From Micavibrio sp. UBA5703 (GTDB lineage Bacteria; Pseudomonadota; Alphaproteobacteria; Micavibrionales; Micavibrionaceae): 37,336 bases of DNA. The notes beneath the pieces were generated by a model. It had not been told where the DNA came from, made no database searches, and was given only the letters and a program-made list of their open reading frames with translations. Below are positions 8,346-16,130 of the stretch, one piece after another. The stretch covers positions 50,942 through 88,277 of the forward strand of contig DIHF01000033.1 in assembly GCA_002420015.1 (NCBI GenBank). Reading direction: 5' to 3'. How positions within the stretch are numbered: position 1 is the first letter of the stretch; each line of letters begins with the position of its first letter. The translations under genes and the position numbers were made by a program.

Positions 8346-9473
8346 ATGAACGTCATTGACCTCACGCAAAAGCTGATTGCCTGCCCTTCCGTTACGCCGA
8401 AGGACGCGGGGGCACAGGTGTTGCTGGCTGCCACGCTCGAAAAGCTCGGCTTTGAATGCCACCACCTGCAATTCGGGGAGGTTCCCAATCTTTTTGCGCG
8501 CCTTGGCACGGGCGGCCCGCATCTTTGCTATGCCGGGCATACCGATGTCGTTCCACCCGGCCCCGAAGGCGAATGGACGTTCGGCCCGTTCAACCCGCAG
8601 GTCAAAGACGGCATTTTGTACGGGCGCGGCGCGTCGGACATGAAAGGTTCGATTGCGGCCTTCACGGCGGGCGTTGCGGCGTATCTGGAGAAAAATAGAA
8701 AACCCAAAGGCTCCATCAGCCTCCTCATCACGGGCGATGAGGAAGGCCCGGATAATTTAGACGGCACGGTGCGTGTGCTCGAATGGATGAAGGAAAACGG
8801 GCATGTACCCGATGTCGCGCTGGTTGGCGAGCCTACAAATCCGTCGGAACTCGGGCAGGAGATCAAAATCGGGCGGCGCGGATCGCTGACCGGGACGATC
8901 ACCGTCAAGGGAAAGCAGGGCCATGTCGCCTACCAGAAACTTGCCAACAATCCGCTGCCGCGCCTTGTGAAGCTGCTGGATACGCTGGCCTCGCACAAAT
9001 TCGATGAGGGTAATGAATTTTTTGATGCCACCAATCTTGAAATCACGACGATCGATGTCGGCAACACGGCCTCCAACATCATCCCCGGATCGGGCCGCGC
9101 CGTGTTCAATGTGCGCTTTAACGACAGGTGGAGCGCGAAAACGTTAGAGGCAAAAATCAACGAAATCCTGAAAACCGTTTCCGGCGATTACACGCTTGAA
9201 GCCCGGAGCGGCTCGGACAGCTTCATCACCCAGCCCGGCGCATGGACCGGCACTGTGCAAAAAGCCGTTGCGGATATCACCGGCAAAACCGCGCGCTATA
9301 CCACCAGCGGCGGCACATCGGATGCGCGCTTTATCACGAAATATTGCCCCGTGGTGGAATTTGGCGGGGTGAATGCCACCATCCACCAGATCGACGAAAA
9401 CGCGAAAGTCGGCGACCTTGAATCGCTGACGAAAATTTATACGCGCATTCTTGAACTTTATTTCGGCGGTTAA
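8346..9473 (+). CDS. dapE: Succinyl-diaminopimelate desuccinylase
   Basis: DapE removes the succinyl group from N-succinyl-LL-diaminopimelate, a step of lysine and peptidoglycan precursor synthesis. It is a di-zinc M20-family hydrolase of 375 residues, the normal length. Metal and catalytic residues are visible: His65 and Asp67 in CYAGHTDVVPPG, Asp98 in GRGASDMKGS, Glu132-Glu133 in TGDEEGPDNLDGT, GEPTNP, and the C-terminal GGTSDARFI and EFGGVNATIHQIDE. A modest ribosome site (AAAGG) precedes the ATG. Confidence 0.97.
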   Translation: MNVIDLTQKLIACPSVTPKDAGAQVLLAATLEKLGFECHHLQFGEVPNLFARLGTGGPHLCYAGHTDVVPPGPEGEWTFGPFNPQVKDGILYGRGASDMKGSIAAFTAGVAAYLEKNRKPKGSISLLITGDEEGPDNLDGTVRVLEWMKENGHVPDVALVGEPTNPSELGQEIKIGRRGSLTGTITVKGKQGHVAYQKLANNPLPRLVKLLDTLASHKFDEGNEFFDATNLEITTIDVGNTASNIIPGSGRAVFNVRFNDRWSAKTLEAKINEILKTVSGDYTLEARSGSDSFITQPGAWTGTVQKAVADITGKTARYTTSGGTSDARFITKYCPVVEFGGVNATIHQIDENAKVGDLESLTKIYTRILELYFGG

Positions 9474-9485
9474 TGTCCCAAAATA

Positions 9486-9626
9486 CGTCATCCCCGACCA
9501 GCGAGGCGTAGCCGAGCACCGTTCGGGGATCCGGGAGACATGCAGCGCGGCAAAGCCGCGCACATATTGTGCTGGATCCCCGCCTGCGCTCCGCCGTTTT
9601 CAACGGCTCCACTTGCGGGGATGACG
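9486..9626. repeat. Intergenic palindromic repeat, GTCATCCCC family
   Basis: A long imperfect palindrome: CGTCATCCCCG near 9486, CGGGGATCCGGGAG in the left half, GCTGGATCCCCGCCTGCG in the right half and GCGGGGATGACG ending at 9626. A single-arm relative lies at 6711-6761. It separates the convergent dapE and PRC-barrel genes and may act as a bidirectional mRNA-end hairpin; that role is inference. Confidence 0.8.
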
Positions 9627-9643
9627 ATGTCAGGAAGGTCTAA

Positions 9644-10342
9644 TCACTTCGACTTCACAAACGCCGCAATCGCATCAGCCTGCTCGTTCGTGGCGATGAT
9701 TTCCGCCTTGCCGCCGGGGATGGGGCGGTATTCCATCGAATTGTAAGGCACGCCGATTTTCTTGCCGCGCATGACGCTGTAGGCCAGCGCCAGATAGAGC
9801 ACCTCGGCGCGGCCGCCACCCGCGCTGAACATCACGTCTTCGACATCGGCGATTTTGCGCCCGTCTTTTGTCTTCACCGTCGCGCCGATCACGTTGCGCA
9901 CGCTGACATTGCCCGCATCTTCGCCCGCCGCCGTTTCAATCCCGGCCAGAAGCTCGGGATAAATATCCTGAATTTGCTTGTCGTTGAATGTCATCGCATA
10001 ACCGTTCGATACCGAGCTGATATTCATCTGGCGGTAGCTGACATAGACAGGCGAATCCAGATGCAGGCGGTCGAAATCCACGTAAAGCGATTCAATCTCG
10101 CCGTTATCGCCTAAAACGACGTCGTTTACCTCGCCGACAACCTTGTTCTTTTTGTCCAGAACGCGCTTGCCCAGAGTTTGCGCCGCGCTCTCATAGCCCT
10201 TGCGCTGCGTGGGGTCGATGCGGTTGATCTCGGAAAGGCTCTCGATGAACTGGCTGTTCGCGCCTTGCGCGTGCGCGGCGGCGGGAGCGCCCGTCAGAAC
10301 AGCAAAAAGGGCAAACACAGCAATCAGGCGCGAAAATGTCAT
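9644..10342 (-). CDS. Exported protein with two PRC-barrel domains
   Basis: A 232-residue protein with a clear signal peptide (MTFSRLIAVFALFAVLTG, ending AAAHAQ at residue 26). Two PRC-barrel-like units follow: LGKRVLDKKNKVVGEVNDVVLG with SLYVDFDRL around residues 57-100, and IGATVKTKDGRKIADVEDVMF with EVLYLAL around 145-195. PRC-barrels are small beta-barrels known from the photosynthetic reaction-centre H subunit and RimM; periplasmic versions in alphaproteobacteria are common and mostly uncharacterised. AAGGAG lies 7-8 bases before the ATG. The gene follows the lyase-like gene on the same strand but is 232 bases away with repeats between, so it is probably a separate unit. Confidence 0.85.
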   Translation of the reverse strand: MTFSRLIAVFALFAVLTGAPAAAHAQGANSQFIESLSEINRIDPTQRKGYESAAQTLGKRVLDKKNKVVGEVNDVVLGDNGEIESLYVDFDRLHLDSPVYVSYRQMNISSVSNGYAMTFNDKQIQDIYPELLAGIETAAGEDAGNVSVRNVIGATVKTKDGRKIADVEDVMFSAGGGRAEVLYLALAYSVMRGKKIGVPYNSMEYRPIPGGKAEIIATNEQADAIAAFVKSK

Positions 10343-10459
10343 CGGGATTCTCCTTGAGTTTCTACGCCCCTTTTAAACCATATGGGGCCAAAACACAAGT
10401 CGATTACCATAATTATCTTCAGGTTTGCTCGTTTACTGATGCAGCGAGCCCAGTCGCCT

Positions 10460-10572
10460 GTCATCCTGAAGCGCTCGCGCTGAAGGATCTCTTTCATTTT
10501 TGAACCACAGCGGCCACAGCGAAAACACAGCGCCGTCATTGCGAGCATCCGCTGGATGCGAAGCAATCCAGC
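10460..10572. repeat. Cluster of three partial repeats at the 3' side of the lyase-like gene
   Basis: Three families sit end to end: GTCATCCTGAAG to GAAGGATCT (10460-10490, as at 17469-17544), TGAACCACAGCG (10501-10512, as at 1451 and 6799), and a single left arm of the CGTCATTGCGAG to AAGCAATCCAGC family (10534-10572). The right arm is missing, and the repeat ends 2 bases before the stop codon of the neighbouring gene. Confidence 0.75.
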
Positions 10573-10574
10573 CT

Positions 10575-12179
10575 TTACACTTCCGGCTTCATGCCCGGCT
10601 TGTTATCCGGCACAGCAGGTTTCTCCCCCGCAATATCCGCCGCCGCCGTCTTGAACTCCGGCGAAACGTTCCTGTCCAGCGCGCTGGGCGCTTGCACAAG
10701 ACCGTCATACGAAGCCATCGCCCCTGTATTGTCGCCGGGGCCGGCCCATCCGGTAACAGCGTCCCTGACAGCGGCAAAGCCGTCCCTGATGACGGAAGGC
10801 GGCGCGAGCTTTTCGCCCACCGCCTCGCGTTTTTCGGGGGGCAAACCGCCCAGCCAGTTCCTGTAACGAAGATGAGCTACGCCTTCGGCAAGGACGACCG
10901 TAGGGTCGACCGTTTCAAACCCGACGGACGATTCCAGAACCCCGGTTTTGTAACGGTCGGCATCGTCCTGCGTCAGAACACCATCCCGAACCAGAGCGGC
11001 GGAAGCTTCCTCAAGCCCCATACGTTCATGCGCAGCAATCCCGAGCGCCGTGATCGGAATGACTTTCATCATCCCCTTGCCGAGGATTTTTCCGAGTTTT
11101 TCGATATTTGCAAGTTCGAGGTTCTTGATAACCTCTTTAAGTTCTGTAATCAGGTATGCTTGCGCGTCCAAGGGATAGTTTTTTATCTCTTGTTTTATGA
11201 TGTATCCTATGCCTGCTTTTTTATGCTCAAGAACATGCTTTTCCTTCGGACCGGGGGCTACGCCTTCGCGACCATAGTTCCCATCTTGTATTCGTGCAAT
11301 TTTCGCCGCATCTTCTGTGCTTCTTACAACAATGGCGTTCTTTATCCCGTTATATTCTTCTTTCGTATAGGGAATGCCTGCGCCCCGAAGGCCTTTCTCA
11401 AGTGTTTCTATATCTTCTGGTTTTATTGATTTCATATCCACAAACTTTATGGCTTGGCCATCACCCACCCCCTCCTGCCACTTAGCCGATTGTATTGCCT
11501 GTTTGGATTGGCGTACGAAAGCTGTTCCGCGCACAGACGCAGCTTTTATCTGCGGATCTTTGGAAAAATCTATGTTTTTTAGGCTATCTGGTTGTTGACA
11601 AGGGTTATGGGCCATATCGCTAGGAACGATGCCGCGTTGGATCAAATCACGAACCTCGTCGGCACTGAGGTAGTTTGGTTTCCCGTGCATGCCAACGTAG
11701 TGAGGATCACGAGCGCTTTGGATATTGGAAAATGCTTTTTCATTTCTATAGCCAATGTAATTACTTCCGGGGACCATACGGTCACCCTTGATATTCTTGG
11801 AACCATACGGAATACCGTTTTCACGTAAGGCGATTTCAATTTCACGCATCAGATCAGCCCATGAAACATTCCCCGCGCCATATATCGTTATTTGTTTTCC
11901 CGCCTGTGGGTTACCAAGAGTGTTAAAATTTTCTTCTATACGTGGTGTCGTAACTTTTGCTGCGCGTACCCCATTTTTCATGACAATGCCTGAAACGATA
12001 TCCCATGCTCGCGGCAATGCGCGAGGGTCAATGCTCAGGTGGAATTTCCAACCATCGTCACTTATTTGCTTCATAGCCTTGGAATTGGGATGTTTTAGAT
12101 TGATAAATCCATTTTCATCAAAGGCAATGTAACCATCTGGCAAAGGTTTTTTTAGAAAGGCATAGACATCGTTAGGCAT
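10575..12179 (-). CDS. Putative OspF/SpvC-like phosphothreonine lyase domain protein with C-terminal extension
   Basis: A 534-residue protein without signal peptide. Residues about 40-160 carry the ordered pattern I recall for the SpvC/OspF/HopAI1 effector family: KFHLS (Lys45, His47; SpvC Lys104, His106), AKVTT (Lys75; SpvC WKVTD, Lys136), ITIY (Tyr100; SpvC FTLY, Tyr158), an I-E-x-x-L-x-E-N-G-I segment at 114-123, and YIGYRNE followed by Arg157 (SpvC YLSYRNE, Arg213 and Arg220). Such enzymes remove phosphate from phosphothreonine by beta-elimination, classically in host MAP kinases; the same fold forms the lyase domain of class III/IV lanthipeptide synthetases. Residues 160-534 are unrecognised and may serve delivery or targeting. 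GAGGGG lies 5 bases before the ATG. The first two thirds look clearly more AT-rich than the neighbours and the C-terminal third does not. Activity and target are inference. Confidence 0.6.
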   Translation of the reverse strand: MPNDVYAFLKKPLPDGYIAFDENGFINLKHPNSKAMKQISDDGWKFHLSIDPRALPRAWDIVSGIVMKNGVRAAKVTTPRIEENFNTLGNPQAGKQITIYGAGNVSWADLMREIEIALRENGIPYGSKNIKGDRMVPGSNYIGYRNEKAFSNIQSARDPHYVGMHGKPNYLSADEVRDLIQRGIVPSDMAHNPCQQPDSLKNIDFSKDPQIKAASVRGTAFVRQSKQAIQSAKWQEGVGDGQAIKFVDMKSIKPEDIETLEKGLRGAGIPYTKEEYNGIKNAIVVRSTEDAAKIARIQDGNYGREGVAPGPKEKHVLEHKKAGIGYIIKQEIKNYPLDAQAYLITELKEVIKNLELANIEKLGKILGKGMMKVIPITALGIAAHERMGLEEASAALVRDGVLTQDDADRYKTGVLESSVGFETVDPTVVLAEGVAHLRYRNWLGGLPPEKREAVGEKLAPPSVIRDGFAAVRDAVTGWAGPGDNTGAMASYDGLVQAPSALDRNVSPEFKTAAADIAGEKPAVPDNKPGMKPEV

Positions 12180-12227
12180 GGGATGCCCCTCAAATTTTCA
12201 ATAGTTGCTCCGCACCCCAACATCCTA

Positions 12228-12236
12228 CCCCCCCCC
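12228..12236. repeat. Nine-base C homopolymer upstream of the lyase-like gene
   Basis: An uninterrupted run of nine C (G on the coding strand of the lyase-like gene) lies 49 bases before its ATG. Runs of this length are prone to slipped-strand length change. If it falls in the promoter spacer it could make expression variable, but I see no clear -35/-10 pair around it. Confidence 0.5.
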
Positions 12237-12284
12237 GGTTAAAATTGGGTTAATGGGTTGGTTTTTCTTGTGAATTTGCCTTTC

Positions 12285-12488
12285 CGTCATTGCGAGCCCG
12301 GCCCTGAGCCGGGGGAAGCAATCCGCCGATTTCACCACGAAGCGCACGAAGATATCACGAAGAACGCGAAGTCTTTTTTGCTTCTTTCTTCGTGGGCTTC
12401 GTGCCCGAACTTCGTGATCTTCGTGGTGAAAATCTTTTCTGGATTGCTTCGGTCCCCCGGATCAAGTCCGGGGTCCCTCGCAATGACG
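12285..12488. repeat. Nested repeat: CACGAAG inverted repeat inside a CGTCATTGCGAG palindrome
   Basis: The outer arms are CGTCATTGCGAGCCCGG to GCAATCC (12285-12324) and GGATTGCTTCGG to CCTCGCAATGACG (about 12441-12488). Between them lies a second inverted repeat, TTCACCACGAAG (12331-12342) and its complement ending at 12430, whose arms are themselves made of several CACGAAG units. This suggests one repeat family inserted into another. The element lies between truA and the lyase-like gene, both on the minus strand. Confidence 0.85.
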
Positions 12489-12552
12489 ACGAGTGAAATG
12501 ACTCTTTGCGTGCTCTGCGGGCTTTGCGTTAAAAATCAAATGGGCATACGCC

Positions 12553-13317
12553 CTAATAATCCACCCGCACCAGATACAGCCCCTCTGCCGGAGCTGTCGG
12601 GCCGCCTTTGGTGCGGTCGCGGGCGGCGAGCGCGGCGCGCACGTCCTCAATGCTCCATTTGCCTTCGCCGACCTTGGCCAGCGTGCCGACCATGTTGCGG
12701 ACCTGATGGTGCAGGAACGAAAGCGCCTCGGCCTCGAAAAGTATTTCTTGCCCGCCGCAGCTATCGTATTCACGCGCCGTTACGTCCAGCCGGTCCAGCG
12801 TTTTTTCCGGCGACTTGGCCTGACACTCGGAATCGCGGAAGGTGGAAAAATCGTGCCTGCCCACTAAAATTTGCGCGGCCGCGTGCATGGCGGCAACATC
12901 CAAAGGACGCCGGATATGCCACGCCAGACCGCGCTCGATCGAAGGGAACGCCGGGCGGTTGATGAGCCGGTAACGGTAGAGCTTGTTCTTTGCGCCAAAG
13001 CGCGCCTGAAAATCGCCGGAAACAATCTCGACCTTCAGAATGCAAACGCCCTGCCCGGCCAGATGCGCGTTGATCGCCTTGGCAATTTCAAACGGCTCCA
13101 TGGGCCGCGAAAAATCCTCGAGGTCCACATGCGCGACCTGCGCGCAGGCATGCACCCCCGCATCCGTGCGCCCGGCGGCGTGGATGCTTACGCGCTGCTG
13201 GCAGAATTTATAGATCGCTTCTTCAATCGCAGCCTGCACCGTCGGCACGTCGTCCTGCCGCTGCCAGCCGTAATAATCCGTGCCTTTGTACTCGACGGTA
13301 AGCTTGTAGCGGGTCAC
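12553..13317 (-). CDS. truA: tRNA pseudouridine synthase A
   Basis: TruA makes pseudouridine at positions 38-40 of the anticodon arm of tRNAs. The 254-residue length is normal. The catalytic motif AAGRTDAGVHA includes Asp52; YKGTDYYGWQRQ near the N-terminus and LSFLHHQVRNMVGTLAKVG near residue 205 are family signatures. Its start overlaps the fmt stop by four bases (ATGA), so translation is probably coupled within the def-fmt-truA operon. Confidence 0.97.
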   Translation of the reverse strand: MTRYKLTVEYKGTDYYGWQRQDDVPTVQAAIEEAIYKFCQQRVSIHAAGRTDAGVHACAQVAHVDLEDFSRPMEPFEIAKAINAHLAGQGVCILKVEIVSGDFQARFGAKNKLYRYRLINRPAFPSIERGLAWHIRRPLDVAAMHAAAQILVGRHDFSTFRDSECQAKSPEKTLDRLDVTAREYDSCGGQEILFEAEALSFLHHQVRNMVGTLAKVGEGKWSIEDVRAALAARDRTKGGPTAPAEGLYLVRVDY

Positions 13318-14282
13318 GAAAGTCTTTCCCCCGGCTTGATGTACCCGCCGTTCAGGGCCGAAGTAAAATCCATCGCCTTGGCCCCGGCGGGTTGCACTCT
13401 GGTAAGCTTCATGACTGTACGCCCGCCACAGACAGTGATGCCGTCTTTGTCCAGCACGGTCCCGGCCCCGTCACCCTCGCCGCACAAAGCCCCCGCATGC
13501 GAAGGATAGGAAAACCACGGCAATGCAAGCGCCTCTAGAATTTTAAGCCTCTGGCCACCCGCCTCGCACCACACGCCCGGCCAGGGATTGAGGGCACGGA
13601 CCTGCCGGCTGATTTCACGGGCGGTTTTGTTCCAGTCCACGCGCCCGTCATCCTTGGTCAGAAGCGGCGCGTAGGTCGAAAGCGCATTGTCCTGTACCTG
13701 TTCGTCAAAATCCTTGCCCGCTGCCAGATTGTCGATGAATTCCTCGATCAAGGCCGAGCCCATCGCCGCCAGCTCGTCATGCAAGCTTTGCGCGGTTGTG
13801 TGCGGATGAATTTTTACGGCACGTTTCAAAAGCATCGGCCCGGTGTCGAGCCCCTCATCCATCTGCATGATGGTGATGCCGCTTTCTTCATCCCCCGCCA
13901 AAATAGCATGCTGGATCGGCGAAGCCCCGCGCCAGCGCGGGAGCAACGAAGCATGAATATTGATGCAGCCGTATTTCGGCGCGTCCAGAACGGCTTTCGG
14001 CAATATCAGGCCATACGCCGCCACCACCGCGACATCCAGATTATGCCCGGCGAAGATGGCTTGCTCCTCTTCCTTTTTCAGAGATTTGGGCGTGAAGACG
14101 GGAATGCCGTGATCGGCCGCATAAGCATGAACGGGCGAAGGCTGGACCTGCTGGCCACGTCCTTTGGGGCGCGGCGGCTGGGTATAAACGCAAACAACTT
14201 CGTGCTTGCTCGAACGCAAAGCATCCAGAGCCGGAACCGCAAAATCCGGCGTACCCATGAAGGCGATGCGTAGGCCGGTCAT
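13314..14282 (-). CDS. fmt: Methionyl-tRNA formyltransferase
   Basis: Fmt formylates initiator Met-tRNA using 10-formyl-tetrahydrofolate. At 322 residues it matches the family. The catalytic triad is visible as Asn108 and His110 in CINIHASLLPRWRGASPIQ and Asp146 in MDEGLDTGPML; FMGTPDFAVPAL at the N-terminus and VRALNPWPGVWC in the C-terminal OB-fold domain agree. The start lies two bases after the def stop and the end overlaps truA by four bases, so the three are one operon. Its partner enzyme Def removes the formyl group again after translation. Confidence 0.97.
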   Translation of the reverse strand: MTGLRIAFMGTPDFAVPALDALRSSKHEVVCVYTQPPRPKGRGQQVQPSPVHAYAADHGIPVFTPKSLKKEEEQAIFAGHNLDVAVVAAYGLILPKAVLDAPKYGCINIHASLLPRWRGASPIQHAILAGDEESGITIMQMDEGLDTGPMLLKRAVKIHPHTTAQSLHDELAAMGSALIEEFIDNLAAGKDFDEQVQDNALSTYAPLLTKDDGRVDWNKTAREISRQVRALNPWPGVWCEAGGQRLKILEALALPWFSYPSHAGALCGEGDGAGTVLDKDGITVCGGRTVMKLTRVQPAGAKAMDFTSALNGGYIKPGERLS

Positions 14283-14284
14283 GA

Positions 14285-14836
14285 TTACAGCACTTCCTGT
14301 TTTTTAAGTTTTTCAACCTTGCGCAAAATCATGCTGCGCTTGAGGGAGGAAAGATAATCGACAAACAAAACGCCGTTCAAGTGGTCGATTTCATGCTGCA
14401 CGCAATGCGACAACAAACCTTCGGCCTCAAGCTCCGCCTGCTTGCCGTCGTAATCCAGATATTTCACGCGCACGATGGCCGGGCGCTTCACCTCCGCATA
14501 TTGCTGCGGAATGGACAGGCATCCTTCTTCCATGACGCTGATTTCTTCGGACTCCCAGACGATTTCCGGATTGGCCATGCAGATCGGTCCTATATTCTGC
14601 TCCGGCGTTTGCTCGCCCTCATCCTCATCGTCCCTGTTGCGGCGGCTGAGGTCCATAACCAGCACGCGGTTGAGCAGGCTCACCTGATTGGCGGCAAGGC
14701 CAATGCCGGGCGCGTCGTACATGGTCTCCAGCATATTATCCATCTGCTGCCGGATGGCATCGTCCACCCGCGCCACAGGCTGGGCCTGCTGCTTCAAAAC
14801 CGGGTCGGGAACGATGATGATCTTGTATTTGCTCAT
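14285..14836 (-). CDS. def: Peptide deformylase
   Basis: Def removes the formyl group from the N-terminal methionine of new proteins. The three metalloenzyme motifs are present: GIGLAANQ at 44-51, EEGCLSIP at 103-110 with metal ligand Cys106, and QHEIDH at 147-152. The 183-residue length is normal. A strongly acidic insert (about residues 68-80, DEDEGEQTPEQ) lies between motifs 1 and 2 and is longer than I expect for this loop. It leads fmt by two bases and follows rmuC by 36 bases. Confidence 0.97.
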   Translation of the reverse strand: MSKYKIIIVPDPVLKQQAQPVARVDDAIRQQMDNMLETMYDAPGIGLAANQVSLLNRVLVMDLSRRNRDDEDEGEQTPEQNIGPICMANPEIVWESEEISVMEEGCLSIPQQYAEVKRPAIVRVKYLDYDGKQAELEAEGLLSHCVQHEIDHLNGVLFVDYLSSLKRSMILRKVEKLKKQEVL

Positions 14837-14872
14837 GGGAATGAGGTACTTCGTTTGGCCCCACAGGTCAAG

Positions 14873-16108
14873 TCAGGCCCTCTTTTTCTCTTTCTCATCT
14901 TCCGCCGTAAGGGCCAGAAGACGCGGCGTTTGCTCGACCGCGCCGATTTCGGGGAAATCCTGCCCGCTTGCGCCCTGTAAATCCTTGAATTTGCGGGCGG
15001 CCGGGAGAACCTGACGCTCCATCGAACCAACAGCAGCATCATAACCCTTCATGGCGGCTTGCAGGTTCTTGCCGATTTTCTCGATGTGGTCTGTGAAATT
15101 CAGAAGCCGCTTGTATAAATCCGTGCCGAGCGCCGATATCTCCTGCGCGTTCTTGGCAAGCTCGACCTGCCGCCAGCTCATCCCCACCACCCGCAACAGC
15201 GACATGAGCAATGTCGGCGAAGCAATCACGACATTCTTCGACGAAGCGAACTCGACAATTTCCGGATCGGCACGCAGGGCAATCGAATAAATATGTTCGG
15301 AAGGCAAAAACAGCACGGTAAAATCCGGGCTTTCTATGTTTTCCCAGTACCCTTTTTTCCCGAGGGCCTTCACATGCTCGCGCACCTGCCGCGCCAGATT
15401 TTGCATCAGCGCCTCATGATCGTCCTGACTGAGGTCTTGTGAAAGGCGCTGCGCGAACTCATTTAAAGGAGCCTTGGAATCGATGATGATGTTAAAGCCG
15501 TCCTGCATACGAATGACCGCATCGGGTTGCTGACGGCCGGTTTCTGTTATCATGGAAACCTGCGTCTCATAATGAATGCCTTTGATAAGCCCCGATTTTT
15601 CGAGCAGCCTTTCAAGAATAAACTCACCCCACGCGCCCTGCGCCGACGGATCGCGCAGCGCCCCGACCAGCTTCGCCGTTTCCTTGCCAAGTGACTGCAG
15701 ACTTTCATGCAGCGCCCGGTCCGTGCCCTTGACCTGCTCCAGCGCCCCGGCCATCGCCTCAAGCTGCTTGTGCACAGGCTTGACCAGATCATCTATGGCA
15801 CGCTGGCGCTTTTCAAGATCGTGCGCGCCGTCCTTGTGCGCGTCCTTCAGCCGCGCCTCGGCCAGCTTTAAAAACGCCTCATGCGCCTGCTGCACGGCCT
15901 CCTGTGCCGAAAGCTTGAATTGATTGTCCATCTGGCTGCGTGCGGATTCGCCGGCGGCGATTTGCGCCTGCAAAGCCGCGTTGCTGCGCTCCAGCTTCAT
16001 CCGCGCCGCCTGAAAGACCAGCGCGGCCACAAGCCCGCCCGCCGCAAACCCCGCCGCCGCGTAAACCCACTCAATGCCCAAGGCCTGAAAATTGATTGCT
16101 TCCATCAT
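14873..16108 (-). CDS. rmuC: RmuC-family DNA recombination-limiting protein
   Basis: RmuC proteins are membrane-anchored nuclease-like proteins thought to limit inverted-repeat recombination. The 411-residue product starts MMEAINFQ, has one membrane helix at about 13-33 (WVYAAAGFAAGGLVAALVF), a long coiled coil to about residue 150, then the RmuC core: SAQGAWGEFILERLLEKSGL, GRQQPDAVIRM and IIIDSKAPLNEF. I chose the ATG at 16108 rather than more upstream codons because those would run into the divergent pilin-like gene. Finding rmuC next to def-fmt-truA is usual in alphaproteobacteria. Confidence 0.93.
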   Translation of the reverse strand: MMEAINFQALGIEWVYAAAGFAAGGLVAALVFQAARMKLERSNAALQAQIAAGESARSQMDNQFKLSAQEAVQQAHEAFLKLAEARLKDAHKDGAHDLEKRQRAIDDLVKPVHKQLEAMAGALEQVKGTDRALHESLQSLGKETAKLVGALRDPSAQGAWGEFILERLLEKSGLIKGIHYETQVSMITETGRQQPDAVIRMQDGFNIIIDSKAPLNEFAQRLSQDLSQDDHEALMQNLARQVREHVKALGKKGYWENIESPDFTVLFLPSEHIYSIALRADPEIVEFASSKNVVIASPTLLMSLLRVVGMSWRQVELAKNAQEISALGTDLYKRLLNFTDHIEKIGKNLQAAMKGYDAAVGSMERQVLPAARKFKDLQGASGQDFPEIGAVEQTPRLLALTAEDEKEKKRA

Positions 16109-16130
16109 AATGTCTGCTAGCTTAATGGGT

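Noticed and set aside
10575..12179. Lanthipeptide synthetase (LanKC/LanL) as identity of the lyase-like gene
   Set aside because: Those proteins have kinase and cyclase domains after the lyase and are much longer; neither domain nor a precursor peptide is visible here.
12258..12962. A 234-codon plus-strand frame across the repeat and the truA 3' end
   Set aside because: It is translated repeat followed by truA antisense; truA is certain.
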